DNA of 64,000 nt from Herbaspirillum sp. RV1423 (lineage in GTDB: Bacteria > Pseudomonadota > Gammaproteobacteria > Burkholderiales > Burkholderiaceae_D). The notes beneath the pieces are model-generated. The model did not search any database. It was not told where the DNA came from and worked only from the letters and a program-made list of their open reading frames with translations. The stretch lies in assembly GCF_000577615.1 (NCBI RefSeq), contig NZ_CBXX010000036.1, positions 1 to 64,000 on the forward strand, given 5' to 3'. The translations under genes were made by a program, and so were the position numbers. Position 1 is the first letter of the stretch. Each line of letters begins with the position of its first letter. Shown here one piece after another: positions 7,830 through 17,014 of this stretch.

Positions 7830-10364
7830 ATGCAAAGAAATCCAGAAAAAACCGAAGCGAAGCCTGTTCCCTTGAAGCCGGCAACAGCCAATATCCCTGA
7901 CGTCGCCGTCGCGTCGATTGCCGACACGCTGGCCGCGCTCCGGGTGAATCCTGACACCGGACTCGCGCGCACTGAAGTGGATACTCGCCGCAATGAGGAC
8001 GGCTACAACGAGGTCGCGGAAAAAGCGAAGCACCCGGTCCTCAAATTTCTCGGCAAGTTCTGGGGCATCTCGGCATGGATGCTTGAACTGATTATGTTGC
8101 TGTCCGCAGCGCTCGGCAATTATTCCGATCTTGCCGTGGTCGGGGCGTTACTGGTTGTCAACGCCGTGCTGGGCTTTATGCAGGAGCACCGAGCTGAAGG
8201 AGTTGTAGAGGCACTGCGGAAGCAATTGCAGGTCAGCGCACGCGTGCGTCGCGATTCAAGCTGGCAAGTTATCCCGGCCCGCGAACTGGTCCCCGGCGAT
8301 ATCGTCCGCGTTCGATCCGGCGACGTTATTCCGGCGGACGTGAAGCTCCTCACCGGGGCGTTGAGCGTGGATCAGTCTGCACTCACAGGCGAATCCCAAG
8401 ACGCGGACAAGGCGCCCGGCGACGTGTTGTCGTCGGGCGCTGTCGCCCGTCGGGGGGAAGGTAACGGCGTGGTGATTCTGACCGGGGCGAAGACTTACTT
8501 TGGCCGGACAACCGAACTTGTGCAGGTGGCGCGCCCGAAACTTCACATCGAAGCGGTCGTGACCAAGATCGTTCGCTGGCTCTTTGTCATTGTCGGCGTG
8601 CTGCTCGGCGTGGTCATCGCGCTGTCGGTGATCCGTCGCGTGCCATTGATCGAAATGATCCCGCTCATGCTCGTTCTGCTCATGAGCGCGGTGCCGGTCG
8701 CTCTCCCTGTGATGTTCACGGTCAGTATGGCCCTTGGATCGAAGGAGCTGGCGCGGCGTGGCGTGCTGGTCACGCGCCTCAGCGCCGCCGAGGATGCTGC
8801 GACGATGGACGTGCTCTGCGTGGACAAGACGGGCACCATCACGATGAACCAACTCGTCGTGACCGACGTAATTCCGCTGGAACAAGCTACGGAAGCTGAT
8901 GTGTTGTTGGCAGGCGCTCTTGCGTCGCAGGAGGCCAATCAGGACCCCATCGATCTGGCCTTCCTCGCTGCCGCAAAAGAGCGTCACGTCTTCGACGGTC
9001 TGCCCGTTATGAAACAGGCATCTTTCGCACCTTTTGATGCGAAAAGCCGGCGGACGGAAGCCGTGGTGGAACAAAACGGGCAGCGATTGCGCATGATGAA
9101 AGGCGCCGTGCGCACTATCGCCGAAGCTTGTGGACTTAAGCCGCCGGAAGTCGAAGCACTGGAGCAACGCGTCAGTGCTGCTGCGGCGAAGGGCTATCGG
9201 ACATTGGCGGTAGCCCGCGGTACCGAGAAAGGCGTTCCCGCCCTGGTAGGACTGGTGTCGCTCTATGACCCGCCGCGACCCGACGCCAAACAACTCATCG
9301 CCACACTTCTCGACCTCGGCGTTCCGGTAAAGATGCTTACCGGCGATGCACTGCCGGTGGCGCTTGAGACTGGTAAAGGAGTTGGGCTACCCAACATCCG
9401 ACGCGTGGGCGATTTAAAAGCGGCAGTCTCCGTGGCCGGCAGCGAGGCCGTTGACCTCTTGGCGGGCGCAGATGGTTTTGCCGAGGTTTATCCGGAGGAC
9501 AAGTACATTGTCGTGCAGCATTTGCAAGCCGCAGGACATGTAACCGGTATGACAGGCGATGGCGTCAACGATGCGCCCGCTCTTCGTCAGGCCGAAGTGG
9601 GAATCGCCGTCAGCACCGCAACCGACGTGGCCAAGGGCGCCGCGAGCGTCGTTTTGACGGCGCCAGGATTAACTAACATTGTCACGCTGGTCGAACAGGG
9701 GAGGACGATTTACCAGCGCATTTTGACGTGGATCATCAACAAGATCAGCCGGACGATCCTCAAAGCAGCGTTCGTGTCGATCGCCTTCGTGGTGACCGGC
9801 AAGTTCGTTGTCTCGGCTTTCGCGATGCTGCTGCTGGTCTTCTTGACGGACTTCGCGAAAATCTCCCTTGCCACTGACAATGTTCGGTCATCCAGGAAGC
9901 CGGAAACATGGAACATCGGCGGCTTCATCACCGTGTCCGTCGTGCTTGGGATCGCGATGGTTGCAGAGACGCTTTTCCTATTGTGGATCGGCTGGACACG
10001 ATTCGGTTTGTCGACTAACAACAATGCGCTCTACACGTTCAGCTTTCTCATGCTGCTCTATTTCGCTGTATTCTCTGTCGTGTCCGCGCGTGAGCGCAAC
10101 TGGTTCTGGTCTAGCCTCCCCAGCAGGACGTTTATGTTGGCCCTCGCTGTGGATGCTGTCGTGGGAACTTTACTGACGTTTGTGGGGATCAACGGACTCA
10201 TGCCATTGCCCTGCTGGGAGACTCTCGCGGTCTTCGTCTATGCCATGGTCTCGTGCCTGGTTTTGAACGACGCCCTGAAGGTCGCGATGATCAAGTGGCG
10301 TGTTTTGAACGTCATGGCTTTGAAGCCGGAGGCTGACTCGGCACAGGCGCAAGGGGAGAAATGA
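7830..10364 (+). CDS. Plasma-membrane proton-type P-type ATPase (type IIIA)
   Basis: An 844-residue ion pump. All P-type hallmarks are present: the actuator motif LTGES (about 186), the phosphorylation site CVDKTGTITMNQL (Asp near 331), the nucleotide-domain motif MLTGDALPVALETGKGVGL, and the hinge MTGDGVNDAPALRQAEVGIAV. The N-terminus lacks heavy-metal-binding CxxC motifs. The short N-domain and overall length match the proton-exporting PMA1-like subfamily rather than Ca or Cu pumps. Membrane helices flank the actuator domain and about six more follow residue 620. It may extrude protons at low pH or energise uptake; the ion is inferred from the subfamily. GGGAG precedes the ATG by about 12 bp. 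It appears to be a single-gene unit. Confidence 0.9.
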   Translation: MQRNPEKTEAKPVPLKPATANIPDVAVASIADTLAALRVNPDTGLARTEVDTRRNEDGYNEVAEKAKHPVLKFLGKFWGISAWMLELIMLLSAALGNYSDLAVVGALLVVNAVLGFMQEHRAEGVVEALRKQLQVSARVRRDSSWQVIPARELVPGDIVRVRSGDVIPADVKLLTGALSVDQSALTGESQDADKAPGDVLSSGAVARRGEGNGVVILTGAKTYFGRTTELVQVARPKLHIEAVVTKIVRWLFVIVGVLLGVVIALSVIRRVPLIEMIPLMLVLLMSAVPVALPVMFTVSMALGSKELARRGVLVTRLSAAEDAATMDVLCVDKTGTITMNQLVVTDVIPLEQATEADVLLAGALASQEANQDPIDLAFLAAAKERHVFDGLPVMKQASFAPFDAKSRRTEAVVEQNGQRLRMMKGAVRTIAEACGLKPPEVEALEQRVSAAAAKGYRTLAVARGTEKGVPALVGLVSLYDPPRPDAKQLIATLLDLGVPVKMLTGDALPVALETGKGVGLPNIRRVGDLKAAVSVAGSEAVDLLAGADGFAEVYPEDKYIVVQHLQAAGHVTGMTGDGVNDAPALRQAEVGIAVSTATDVAKGAASVVLTAPGLTNIVTLVEQGRTIYQRILTWIINKISRTILKAAFVSIAFVVTGKFVVSAFAMLLLVFLTDFAKISLATDNVRSSRKPETWNIGGFITVSVVLGIAMVAETLFLLWIGWTRFGLSTNNNALYTFSFLMLLYFAVFSVVSARERNWFWSSLPSRTFMLALAVDAVVGTLLTFVGINGLMPLPCWETLAVFVYAMVSCLVLNDALKVAMIKWRVLNVMALKPEADSAQAQGEK

Positions 10365-10510
10365 GTTGGAGTGACGGAGATTTCTCGGCGCCGACAACTG
10401 AAACCCGGAGCACGGACGAAAATGCGCCACGATAGCCGAAAATGGAGTTGACGCCGCCGTTTGTACGGCCGTCCAATCACTCCTACCGTAGCGAGCACCT
10501 CTGCATGGAA

Positions 10511-10547
10511 AATAAAAAAGCCATGTGGAAATTAGTCCACATGGCTT
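10511..10547 (-). terminator. Rho-independent terminator for the pstS remnant
   Basis: A perfect 11-bp stem, AAGCCATGTGG / CCACATGGCTT (10518-10528 and 10537-10547), with an 8-nt loop. On the minus strand it is followed by a run of six T (10512-10517 region). It lies just past the stop codon of the pstS fragment. Confidence 0.8.
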
Positions 10548-10570
10548 CTTAAATCAAATATAAAACTCAA

Positions 10571-10855
10571 TCACCAAATGGCGTTGCCAGAACCATCCTT
10601 CAGTTGATTTTTCCAGGCAGTTTCAATGACCTTCAGAACTTCTTTCGCTTTAGCTGCATCGGCCTGGGTTGTGTGCATCAACGCGAAGGTGGCGCCAGTG
10701 ATAGGCCAGCTATTCTTTCCAGGCTGATCGGTTGAAACCACCGCAAAGCCTGGCGACTTGTCCCAGTCAGCTCCAGCGGCAGCGGATTTAAATGTGGAGT
10801 CATTTGGCAGGACAAACTGACCATCGTGGTTTTGCAGCTGCGAATATCCTCCTGA
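10571..10855 (-). pseudogene. pstS: C-terminal remnant of phosphate-binding protein PstS
   Basis: About 90 codons matching the last quarter of PstS, the periplasmic phosphate-binding subunit of the high-affinity phosphate ABC transporter: YSQLQNHDGQFVLPN, AAAGADWDKSPGFAVVSTDQ, PGKNSWPITGATFALMH. The other three quarters of the gene are missing. Homology stops abruptly near 10855, and the frame upstream of it does not resemble PstS. The natural stop and terminator survive, so the loss was a deletion or rearrangement on the 5' side. Not expected to be functional. Confidence 0.8.
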
Positions 10856-11271
10856 TTTGAATGGGTGCAACCGCAAGATATTGAGCAATTAAGCAATTGT
10901 TCGAATAGAGGCCTATATCCCGGCAAAATAACATTGCCATTTTTCTTGCTAAAGTGAGGTTCGCACCGTTACTTTATCGCCCGGCGCCTGCCGAGGGGAG
11001 GGAGGCTAGATGATCATCCATTCTGCGAAAAAATCAATAGCCGCCCCTCAATCCGACTATCTGGCAGCGACTTCCAATTCAGGGGCGTCATAGCGGCTGC
11101 CCGCGGACAATAATATCGGCGACACCGGACATATCGCTTATTGAGCCCTTATACTGAGCGGCCAACTTCGTGTTGGGCCGTGCAGGCCTTGAGGCCGCGG
11201 CATACCTATACCGATTTGCCGGAGCCTCCCTAATCGGGCGCGGCGCAGTCGGCAAACAAACAGATTGGTAC
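10856..11271. other. Junction and leader of the Nramp-type gene
   Basis: About 415 bp without a supported gene. The left part is the breakpoint of the pstS remnant. I looked for a manganese or magnesium riboswitch ahead of the transporter and did not recognise one. Confidence 0.4.
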
Positions 11272-12546
11272 ATGAATACAGCAGACGAAAAACAGGAAAA
11301 AGATGGTTCTTGGCTCAACAAGTTGGGACCAGGTCTGATTACCGGCGCAGCAGATGATGATCCCAGCGGCATTGCGACTTACTCACAGGCTGGAGCGCAA
11401 TTCGGTTTCAGCATGTTGTGGACAGTGTTGTTTACCTATCCTCTGATGGTCGGCATTCAGATCGTCAGTGCCCGCATCGGCCGTGTGACAGGCCACGGTC
11501 TCGCCACCAATATCCGTTTGCATTACCCCGGGTGGCTTTTATATACCGTAATCGCTCTGTTATTACTGGCCAATACGATCAATATCGCGGCCGATGTCTC
11601 GGCCATGGGTGATGCTTTGCATCTGATTGTCGGCGGCCCGAGCCAACTTTACGCCGTCGGATTTGGACTATTGTCTCTGTTGTTGCAGGTGTTCGTCGCC
11701 TATAAACGTTATGTCCGCATTCTCAAATGGCTGACGCTTGGCTTGCTTGCCTATATCGCGACGGCATTGGTGGTCCATGTGCCGTGGACGGAAGTCGTCA
11801 TGCGTACTTTCATACCGCATTTATCGTGGAAGACGGAATACATCACGACGGTCGTTGCCGTCTTCGGCACCACCATCAGTCCCTATCTGTTTTTTTGGCA
11901 GGCTTCTCAGGAAGTGGAGGAACAACTTGCGACCCCGGGGGCATTGCCGCTGATCCAGGCGCCGCGGCAGGCAAGAACCAACCTGAGACGCATCAAGCTC
12001 GATACTTATATCGGCATGGGTTTTTCGAATCTGGTCGCCTTTTTTATCATTCTCACAGCGGCTGTCACACTCAATCTGCATGGACTGGACAACATACAGA
12101 CCTCGGCACAGGCGGCGATGGCGTTGCGCCCGATCGCAGGCGAATTTGCCTTCTTTCTCTTCAGTGCCGGCATCATCGGCACGGGCCTGCTTGCCATTCC
12201 GGTGTTGGCCGGGGCATCTGCTTATGCCATGGCAGGTACCTTCGGCTGGAAGAACAGCCTCGACAGCAAACTGAATGCAGCCAAGGCTTTTTACTCGGTC
12301 ATTATCGTTTCAACAGTAGTCGGTACAGGCCTGGGGTTCAGCGCTATCGATCCGATTAAAGCTCTGTACTGGAGCGCAGTCATCAACGGTGTGATCTCCG
12401 TGCCGATCATGACGGTCATGATGCTGATAGCCTCGCGTGCGGACATCATGGGACGGTTCGTGATCAAGCGCCGGCTGCGGATTCTGGGCTGGCTGGCGGC
12501 CTTGATGATGGCGATTGCAGTGGGTGCGATGCTGGCGACATCCTGA
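11272..12546 (+). CDS. Nramp-related (SLC11-like) transporter lacking canonical metal motifs
   Basis: A 424-residue membrane protein with about 11 hydrophobic segments and the Nramp fold outline. In true Nramp metal transporters helix 1 reads DPGN and helix 6 reads MPH. Here helix 1 is ADDDPSGIATYSQ and the helix 6 position reads TTISPYLFFW, so the Asn, Met and His of the transition-metal site are missing. This pattern belongs to Nramp-related proteins, some of which carry Mg2+; the substrate here is not known. I chose the ATG at 11272 because it puts the first membrane motif about 20 residues in; the frame is open upstream to 11170 without resemblance. It has no partner gene. Confidence 0.82.
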   Translation: MNTADEKQEKDGSWLNKLGPGLITGAADDDPSGIATYSQAGAQFGFSMLWTVLFTYPLMVGIQIVSARIGRVTGHGLATNIRLHYPGWLLYTVIALLLLANTINIAADVSAMGDALHLIVGGPSQLYAVGFGLLSLLLQVFVAYKRYVRILKWLTLGLLAYIATALVVHVPWTEVVMRTFIPHLSWKTEYITTVVAVFGTTISPYLFFWQASQEVEEQLATPGALPLIQAPRQARTNLRRIKLDTYIGMGFSNLVAFFIILTAAVTLNLHGLDNIQTSAQAAMALRPIAGEFAFFLFSAGIIGTGLLAIPVLAGASAYAMAGTFGWKNSLDSKLNAAKAFYSVIIVSTVVGTGLGFSAIDPIKALYWSAVINGVISVPIMTVMMLIASRADIMGRFVIKRRLRILGWLAALMMAIAVGAMLATS

Positions 12547-12889
12547 AGGATCCTGGCGATATTGTTGGCGTTGTCATCTTTGCGAGTCAGTCCGCCGCTT
12601 GCGACTCGTACTTGAGGACTGGAAAAGTCGCCTAGGGTCTTCGGCGAACTTCACGTACGACATTCCTAATGTTTCGATAATTTCATGGCCCAGATCAGGA
12701 TGTCGCCAAGTATCCACGTGACCTCATTGGATTTGGCATGCGATGCCGATTTCTTCTCCAATGTCATGATCGGCTTCTGCGGTAAACCAACAGCCAACGA
12801 AGATGTCGCTCGACAGTTTATAACCAGGCGCGGATCTATCCGTGCCCCTCAGAGAGCACAAAGAACACGACGTATTGGCGCACCCAAAT
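12547..12889. other. Intergenic DNA, nothing recognised
   Basis: About 340 bp between the converging Nramp-type gene and the small membrane-protein gene. Short frames exist but show no motif, ribosome site or relation to other genes in the window. I see no clear terminator. Confidence 0.4.
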
Positions 12890-13054
12890 TCAGGTCAAAT
12901 GGAAATATGTTGTTGCATTGATGATTCTGGCCTCTCCAGGATGACCATTTAAATTTAGCGGTATGGAAAGAAACGTCACCACGAGAACGGGCAACAGCGT
13001 GGCGAATATGACGCCAAGATACTGGCGGGCGAATAGCTGAAGGGCGGGATGCAT
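12890..13054 (-). CDS. Small single-helix membrane protein (54 aa)
   Basis: A 54-residue protein beginning MHPALQLFARQYLGVIF, with one hydrophobic helix (about 12-31) followed by the short tail LNLNGHPGEAR. The evidence that it is real is a good ribosome site (AAAGGAAA about 7 bp before the ATG) and its position exactly divergent from the SHP cytochrome operon, with paired TTAAG boxes between them. I cannot assign a function; a small accessory to the membrane cytochrome or the sensor kinase is plausible from context alone. Confidence 0.6.
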   Translation of the reverse strand: MHPALQLFARQYLGVIFATLLPVLVVTFLSIPLNLNGHPGEARIINATTYFHLT

Positions 13055-13105
13055 GACAGATTTCCTTTATTGAGATGACTGATGCTGCATGCTAACCGCT
13101 GCAGA

Positions 13106-13147
13106 TTAAGGAATGCTTAAGACGAGAAATCCTAAGAAAACGTTAAG
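13106..13147. promoter_or_regulatory. Two paired TTAAG boxes, likely response-regulator sites
   Basis: Two direct-repeat pairs with 11-bp period: TTAAG at 13106 and 13117, then CTAAG at 13132 and TTAAG at 13143. Such CTTAAG-type direct repeats are the known recognition pattern of PmrA/QseB-class OmpR regulators. They lie between the divergent small membrane-protein gene and the SHP operon, which itself encodes a regulator of that class, so autoregulation of both directions is likely. Confidence 0.65.
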
Positions 13148-13203
13148 AAAACAGCCGCATCATGAATTCCAAGAAATAATCATCAATTCATGAGGGTATT
13201 GCC

Positions 13204-13629
13204 ATGAAACTATCGCCGTTCGCAAAGTCCTTGACTCAGCCCATTGTGTTCTCGCTCATAACAGCAACCATTGTGCTTGCGTCCATTACCGTCTACGCAG
13301 CTACTCCGGCAGAACTCCTCTCGAATTATTCCGCACAAGCAGGATCACCTGCCGTACCTGCCCCCGGGCAGCAACTCTTTGTCACCCGCCACGGTCGCGA
13401 ATGGAGTTGCGCATCGTGTCACGGCGCCGTACCGACTCAAACCGGTAAGCATGCGTCTACAGGCAAGCTCATCAATGCAATGGCGCCAGCCTTTAATCCC
13501 GAACGGTTTACCGACGCGGCCAAGAGCGAGAAATGGTTTCGTCGCAACTGCAACGACGTCATAGGACGCGAATGTACGGCCGCCGAGAAGGCCGATGTAT
13601 TGAGCTGGTTGCTGACACTTAAGCCCTGA
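13204..13629 (+). CDS. SHP-type monoheme cytochrome c (DUF1924)
   Basis: A 141-residue exported cytochrome. A signal peptide ends near VYAATPAE. One haem-binding CASCH lies at about 75, and NCNDVIGREC in the C-terminal part matches the region that supplies the unusual Asn haem ligand in SHP (Sphaeroides haem protein), which binds O2 and small ligands. It heads an operon whose next genes encode a diheme cytochrome c and a membrane cytochrome b, the arrangement known for SHP in other proteobacteria. Electrons likely flow cytochrome b to diheme cytochrome to SHP; the terminal substrate is unknown. Confidence 0.85.
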   Translation: MKLSPFAKSLTQPIVFSLITATIVLASITVYAATPAELLSNYSAQAGSPAVPAPGQQLFVTRHGREWSCASCHGAVPTQTGKHASTGKLINAMAPAFNPERFTDAAKSEKWFRRNCNDVIGRECTAAEKADVLSWLLTLKP

Positions 13630-13663
13630 TCGCCCCTCCCTTAACGCTCGGTGAGAACAAAAT

Positions 13664-14152
13664 ATGACACGTCTTCTCTTTTCTAACGTCTCTCGATTCA
13701 TATTCAGTTTGCTCGTCGCCATCGGAATAGTGGCCCCGGCCATGGCTGACAATGACAGACGCGCTCAACAGGTTCCAATGTTGCCTAAGTATCAACATGA
13801 ATGTGCCGCCTGTCACATCGCCTATCCCCCCGGAATGCTTCCTGCCGCATCCTGGGAGCGGCTTCTGAACAATCTGCCGCGCCATTACGGCACGGATGCC
13901 TCGCTTGATCCGGCAACAGTGAAGCAACTCGCGACCTGGCTCACGAATTACGCCGGCACCTATACGCGAGTTAAAGAGGCTCCAGCCGAAGATCGTATCA
14001 CTCGCTCGGCATGGTTCATACGCGAGCACGACGAAGTATCTGCGGCTACCTGGAAATTGCCTGCCGTTAAAAGCGCAGCTAACTGTATTGCCTGCCACAC
14101 CCAATCCGACAAAGGAGATTTCAATGAACGCCATATCCGAATCCCCCGTTAA
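13664..14152 (+). CDS. Periplasmic diheme cytochrome c (DHC)
   Basis: A 162-residue protein with a signal peptide (cleavage near PAMADN) and two haem motifs, CAACH at about 45 and CIACH at about 145. The spacing and the end domain match the diheme cytochrome that partners SHP. It starts 34 bp after the SHP stop, and its last 29 bp overlap the next gene's start, so the genes are translated as one unit. Expected role: electron carrier between the membrane cytochrome b and SHP. Confidence 0.87.
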   Translation: MTRLLFSNVSRFIFSLLVAIGIVAPAMADNDRRAQQVPMLPKYQHECAACHIAYPPGMLPAASWERLLNNLPRHYGTDASLDPATVKQLATWLTNYAGTYTRVKEAPAEDRITRSAWFIREHDEVSAATWKLPAVKSAANCIACHTQSDKGDFNERHIRIPR

Positions 14153-14855
14153 GTCCCCGGCATCAAATACGGACATGCGGAAAATCCTCGTCTGGGATGT
14201 CCCCACCCGGGTTTTTCACTGGTTGTTGGTTTTGAGTTTCGGCGGGGCTTATCTCACTGCCGAAAGCGAAAGCTGGCGATTGGTACATGTGACGCTCGGC
14301 TACACGATGGCGTGCCTTATAGGTTTTCGCATCATGTGGGGATTGATTGGCTCGCGATATGCGCGCTTCTCGGCTTTTGTACGTGGCCCCAAGGCCGTCG
14401 CACGTTATCTCGGCGCGTTGTTGCGCGGACATCCTGAACACTATACCGGGCATAACCCGGCAGGCGCGATAGCTATCGTTGCTTTGCTGACACTGGCCTT
14501 AGCTGTCAGCGCGTCAGGTTGGGCCACATATAACGACATAGCGGGTGATTGGGTTCAGGATATTCACGAAGCGATCGCCAACGTAATGCTGGCCATCGTC
14601 GGCATTCACATTGTAGGCGTACTGCTAGCCAGTTGGCTACACCGCGAGAACCTGATCGGTGCAATGTTCACTGGGCGTAAGTGGGGCAAACCGGAAGACG
14701 GTATTCGGAGCGCATGGCGCAGCGTAGCGGTGCTGTTGCTGGCGGCGGTCCTGGCGATTTGGTGGATTCAGTGGCAAAGTGCGCCAAAATCAGGTGATCT
14801 TGCCGACCGGCCCATTTCAACCAAGGCCGGAGATCATGATCGTGATGACGATTGA
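14124..14855 (+). CDS. Membrane cytochrome b561-type
   Basis: A 243-residue inner-membrane haem b protein with four to five helices. The haem region is visible as WDVPTRVFHWLLVLSF (His in the first helix), with further His residues in VHVTLGYT, IHEAIANVMLAIVGIHIVGVLLASWLH. It ends in a charged, His/Asp-rich tail (DHDRDDD). The start at 14124 is set by AAAGGAGAT 8 bp upstream and the family's WDxPTRxxHW opening. It lies inside the end of the diheme cytochrome gene. It likely passes quinol electrons to the two periplasmic cytochromes. Confidence 0.88.
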   Translation: MNAISESPVKSPASNTDMRKILVWDVPTRVFHWLLVLSFGGAYLTAESESWRLVHVTLGYTMACLIGFRIMWGLIGSRYARFSAFVRGPKAVARYLGALLRGHPEHYTGHNPAGAIAIVALLTLALAVSASGWATYNDIAGDWVQDIHEAIANVMLAIVGIHIVGVLLASWLHRENLIGAMFTGRKWGKPEDGIRSAWRSVAVLLLAAVLAIWWIQWQSAPKSGDLADRPISTKAGDHDRDDD

Positions 14856-14882
14856 TGACGCCTTCGTGCGACAATCCATCCT

Positions 14883-15554
14883 ATGCACATCCTGCTTGTT
14901 GAAGATGATCCCCTACTGGGCGACGGCTTGAGAGCCGGTTTGCGGCAGCTTGGTTTTCGGGTTGACTGGGTGCGTGATGGTCAGGCTGCGGAAAGTGAGT
15001 TGCGCACGCAGTCTTATGCTGCCGCGGTACTCGATCTCGGCCTGCCGCTTAAAGATGGCATCGATGTTCTGACTGCTATTCGTCGTGCAGGCGTGTCAGT
15101 GCCTGTGCTGGTAATGACTGCGCGTGACGCCGTGCCAGACCGCATCAAGGCGCTCGACATAGGTGCTGACGATTATGTAATCAAGCCGATCGACCTGCAT
15201 GAATTGGCCGCACGGTTGCGCTCGCTCGTGCGACGCGCGTACGGTCAGTCACAGGAAAGTCTCACTGCGCAAGACGTCGTACTTGATCCTGCCGCACATT
15301 CGGTGTCAAAAAATGGGGAAGCCGTCGCTCTGTCGACCCGAGAATTCGATCTGCTCTACGCGTTCATGCTTAACGCCGATCGCGTGTTATCGCGCGAGCA
15401 GCTTGAGCAGCATCTCTACAGTTGGGGGCAAGAGGTTGAAAGCAACGCCGTCGAAGTGCATATCCACAATCTACGTCGCAAGCTTGGAAACGGACTGATC
15501 CATACGGTACGCGGCGTCGGGTATATTTTGTTGCGGGAATCACAGAAACCATGA
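14883..15554 (+). CDS. OmpR-family response regulator (QseB/PmrA-like)
   Basis: A 223-residue two-component regulator. The receiver domain has the acidic pair VEDD near residue 8, the phospho-acceptor Asp in AAVLDLGLPLKDG (about 51), the Thr in VMTARD and the Lys in YVIKPID. The C-terminal winged helix is visible as STREFDLLYAFM and VEVHIHNLRRKLG. It follows the cytochrome b gene by 27 bp and overlaps the sensor gene by 4 bp, so it is cotranscribed with the cytochromes it probably controls through the TTAAG pairs at 13106-13147. Confidence 0.93.
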   Translation: MHILLVEDDPLLGDGLRAGLRQLGFRVDWVRDGQAAESELRTQSYAAAVLDLGLPLKDGIDVLTAIRRAGVSVPVLVMTARDAVPDRIKALDIGADDYVIKPIDLHELAARLRSLVRRAYGQSQESLTAQDVVLDPAAHSVSKNGEAVALSTREFDLLYAFMLNADRVLSREQLEQHLYSWGQEVESNAVEVHIHNLRRKLGNGLIHTVRGVGYILLRESQKP

Positions 15555-16918
15555 TCAAATCACCCCGTTCATTGCAGGGACGGCTGCTCCTCTTGGTATT
15601 GGCGGTGGTAACGGGCGTATGGTTGGTCTCCGCGACGCTAATCTGGTTCGACGCACGCCGCGAGCTGGATGAGCTCCTGGATAGCCATCTGGCGCAAGCA
15701 GCAGCGTTATTAGTGGTGCAACAAGGGCAAGAGGCCGACGCCGACGACCGCAGCATCGACGCGCCCATACTGCATCGCTATGCCCCCAAAGTTGCATTCC
15801 AAGTCTTCCACGATGGTCGCTTGACTCAGCGTTCTGCCAATGCGCCACTTCAACCGATGGCCGAACCCGGTCGACGTCATAAAAATGGTTTTGAGACCGC
15901 GCAGATCAACGGCATCATGTGGCGTGTCTTCACCGCCAATGGCGCGGAGAAAGACGTGCAGGTCTATGTAGGCGAACAGACAGATTCAAGAGCTTCGATC
16001 ATGTTGGCGATGCTACGCACCACATTATGGCCTACGGTTGCCGCATTGCCTCTGTTGGCATTGATGATCTGGTGGGCAGTGTACTGGGGTGTTGCCCCTA
16101 TGCGCAAACTCGGATGGGCACTGGCTTCGCGCCAACCGCAAGCATTGCATCCAGTGGAAATGCGCGATACAAGCTCAGAAATGGAGCCGATGATCAATGC
16201 CTTGAATGGGCTATTCGAACGCATAGGCACGCTATTGGAGGCCGAACGTCGCTTTACCGCAGATGCGGCCCACGAATTACGGACCCCGATTGCCGCAATC
16301 CGCGCCCAGGCGCAAGTGGCGCTTGGCGAAGCCGACGACGCATTACGAAGACGCGCGTTGGAAAACACGCTGGCCGGCTGTGACCGCGCTACACGCCTAG
16401 TGGAACAATTATTGACCCTATCCAGACTGGAGACCGTCGCAGCGCCTGTTATGCCGGACGTCGATTTTGGCGTCTTGACCAAAAGGGTGTTGGCTGAGCT
16501 CGCGCCGAAGGCTATCGAAAAAAAACAAACACTGGAATTTGAAGCAATAGGGGCGTATTCGATTCAAGGTGAAGAGACATTATTGGCAGTCTTGGTTCGC
16601 AATCTGGTGGACAATGCCTTGAGATACAGTCCTCCGTCGGGCCGGGTGAAAGTGAGAATGACGCGAGAGGATGGTCGTGTTGTATTGAGCGTGGATGATA
16701 GCGGTCCGGGCCTATCCGATGCCGACATCGCTCGGCTCGGCGAGCGATTTTTCAGGGTGCCCGGCAGCATTGAAAGCGGTAGTGGACTCGGCTGGTCGAT
16801 CGTGCGGCGCATCGCAACTGTGCATCGGCTAGAGCTGCAAGTTAAACGATCGCATGAACTTGGCGGGCTTGCCATTCGCGTCATCGAAAAGATGAATAAT
16901 TCCAGAATTTCTTGCTAG
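15551..16918 (+). CDS. Sensor histidine kinase (QseC-like)
   Basis: A 455-residue membrane kinase. Two membrane helices (about 12-33 and 155-180) enclose a periplasmic sensor of about 120 residues. A HAMP-like linker precedes the phospho-acceptor DAAHELRTPIAAI (His about 240). The ATP-binding part has NLVDNALRYSP (N box), DDSGPGLS (G1), FRVPG and GSGLGWSIV (G2). Its ATGA overlap with the regulator gene supports coupled synthesis. The context suggests it senses redox state, an oxidant or a ligand related to the cytochrome chain; the signal is unknown. Confidence 0.92.
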   Translation: MIKSPRSLQGRLLLLVLAVVTGVWLVSATLIWFDARRELDELLDSHLAQAAALLVVQQGQEADADDRSIDAPILHRYAPKVAFQVFHDGRLTQRSANAPLQPMAEPGRRHKNGFETAQINGIMWRVFTANGAEKDVQVYVGEQTDSRASIMLAMLRTTLWPTVAALPLLALMIWWAVYWGVAPMRKLGWALASRQPQALHPVEMRDTSSEMEPMINALNGLFERIGTLLEAERRFTADAAHELRTPIAAIRAQAQVALGEADDALRRRALENTLAGCDRATRLVEQLLTLSRLETVAAPVMPDVDFGVLTKRVLAELAPKAIEKKQTLEFEAIGAYSIQGEETLLAVLVRNLVDNALRYSPPSGRVKVRMTREDGRVVLSVDDSGPGLSDADIARLGERFFRVPGSIESGSGLGWSIVRRIATVHRLELQVKRSHELGGLAIRVIEKMNNSRISC

Positions 16919-17014
16919 AAATAGCTTTGTTGCAGAAGGACTATTTTTTGATTTGCGCAGGCGTTGATTTCTAAAATGCCGTGGCCCGAAAATTCAGTCA
17001 GGTCAAGGTCAATA

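Noticed and set aside
7541-7900. Complete tmRNA gene
   Set aside because: Only the 3' acceptor/T-arm matches. There is no tag-peptide frame and no 5' end before the ATPase gene begins.
10930-11271. Metal-sensing riboswitch ahead of the Nramp-type gene
   Set aside because: I looked for yybP-ykoY and M-box features and found no convincing conserved loops.
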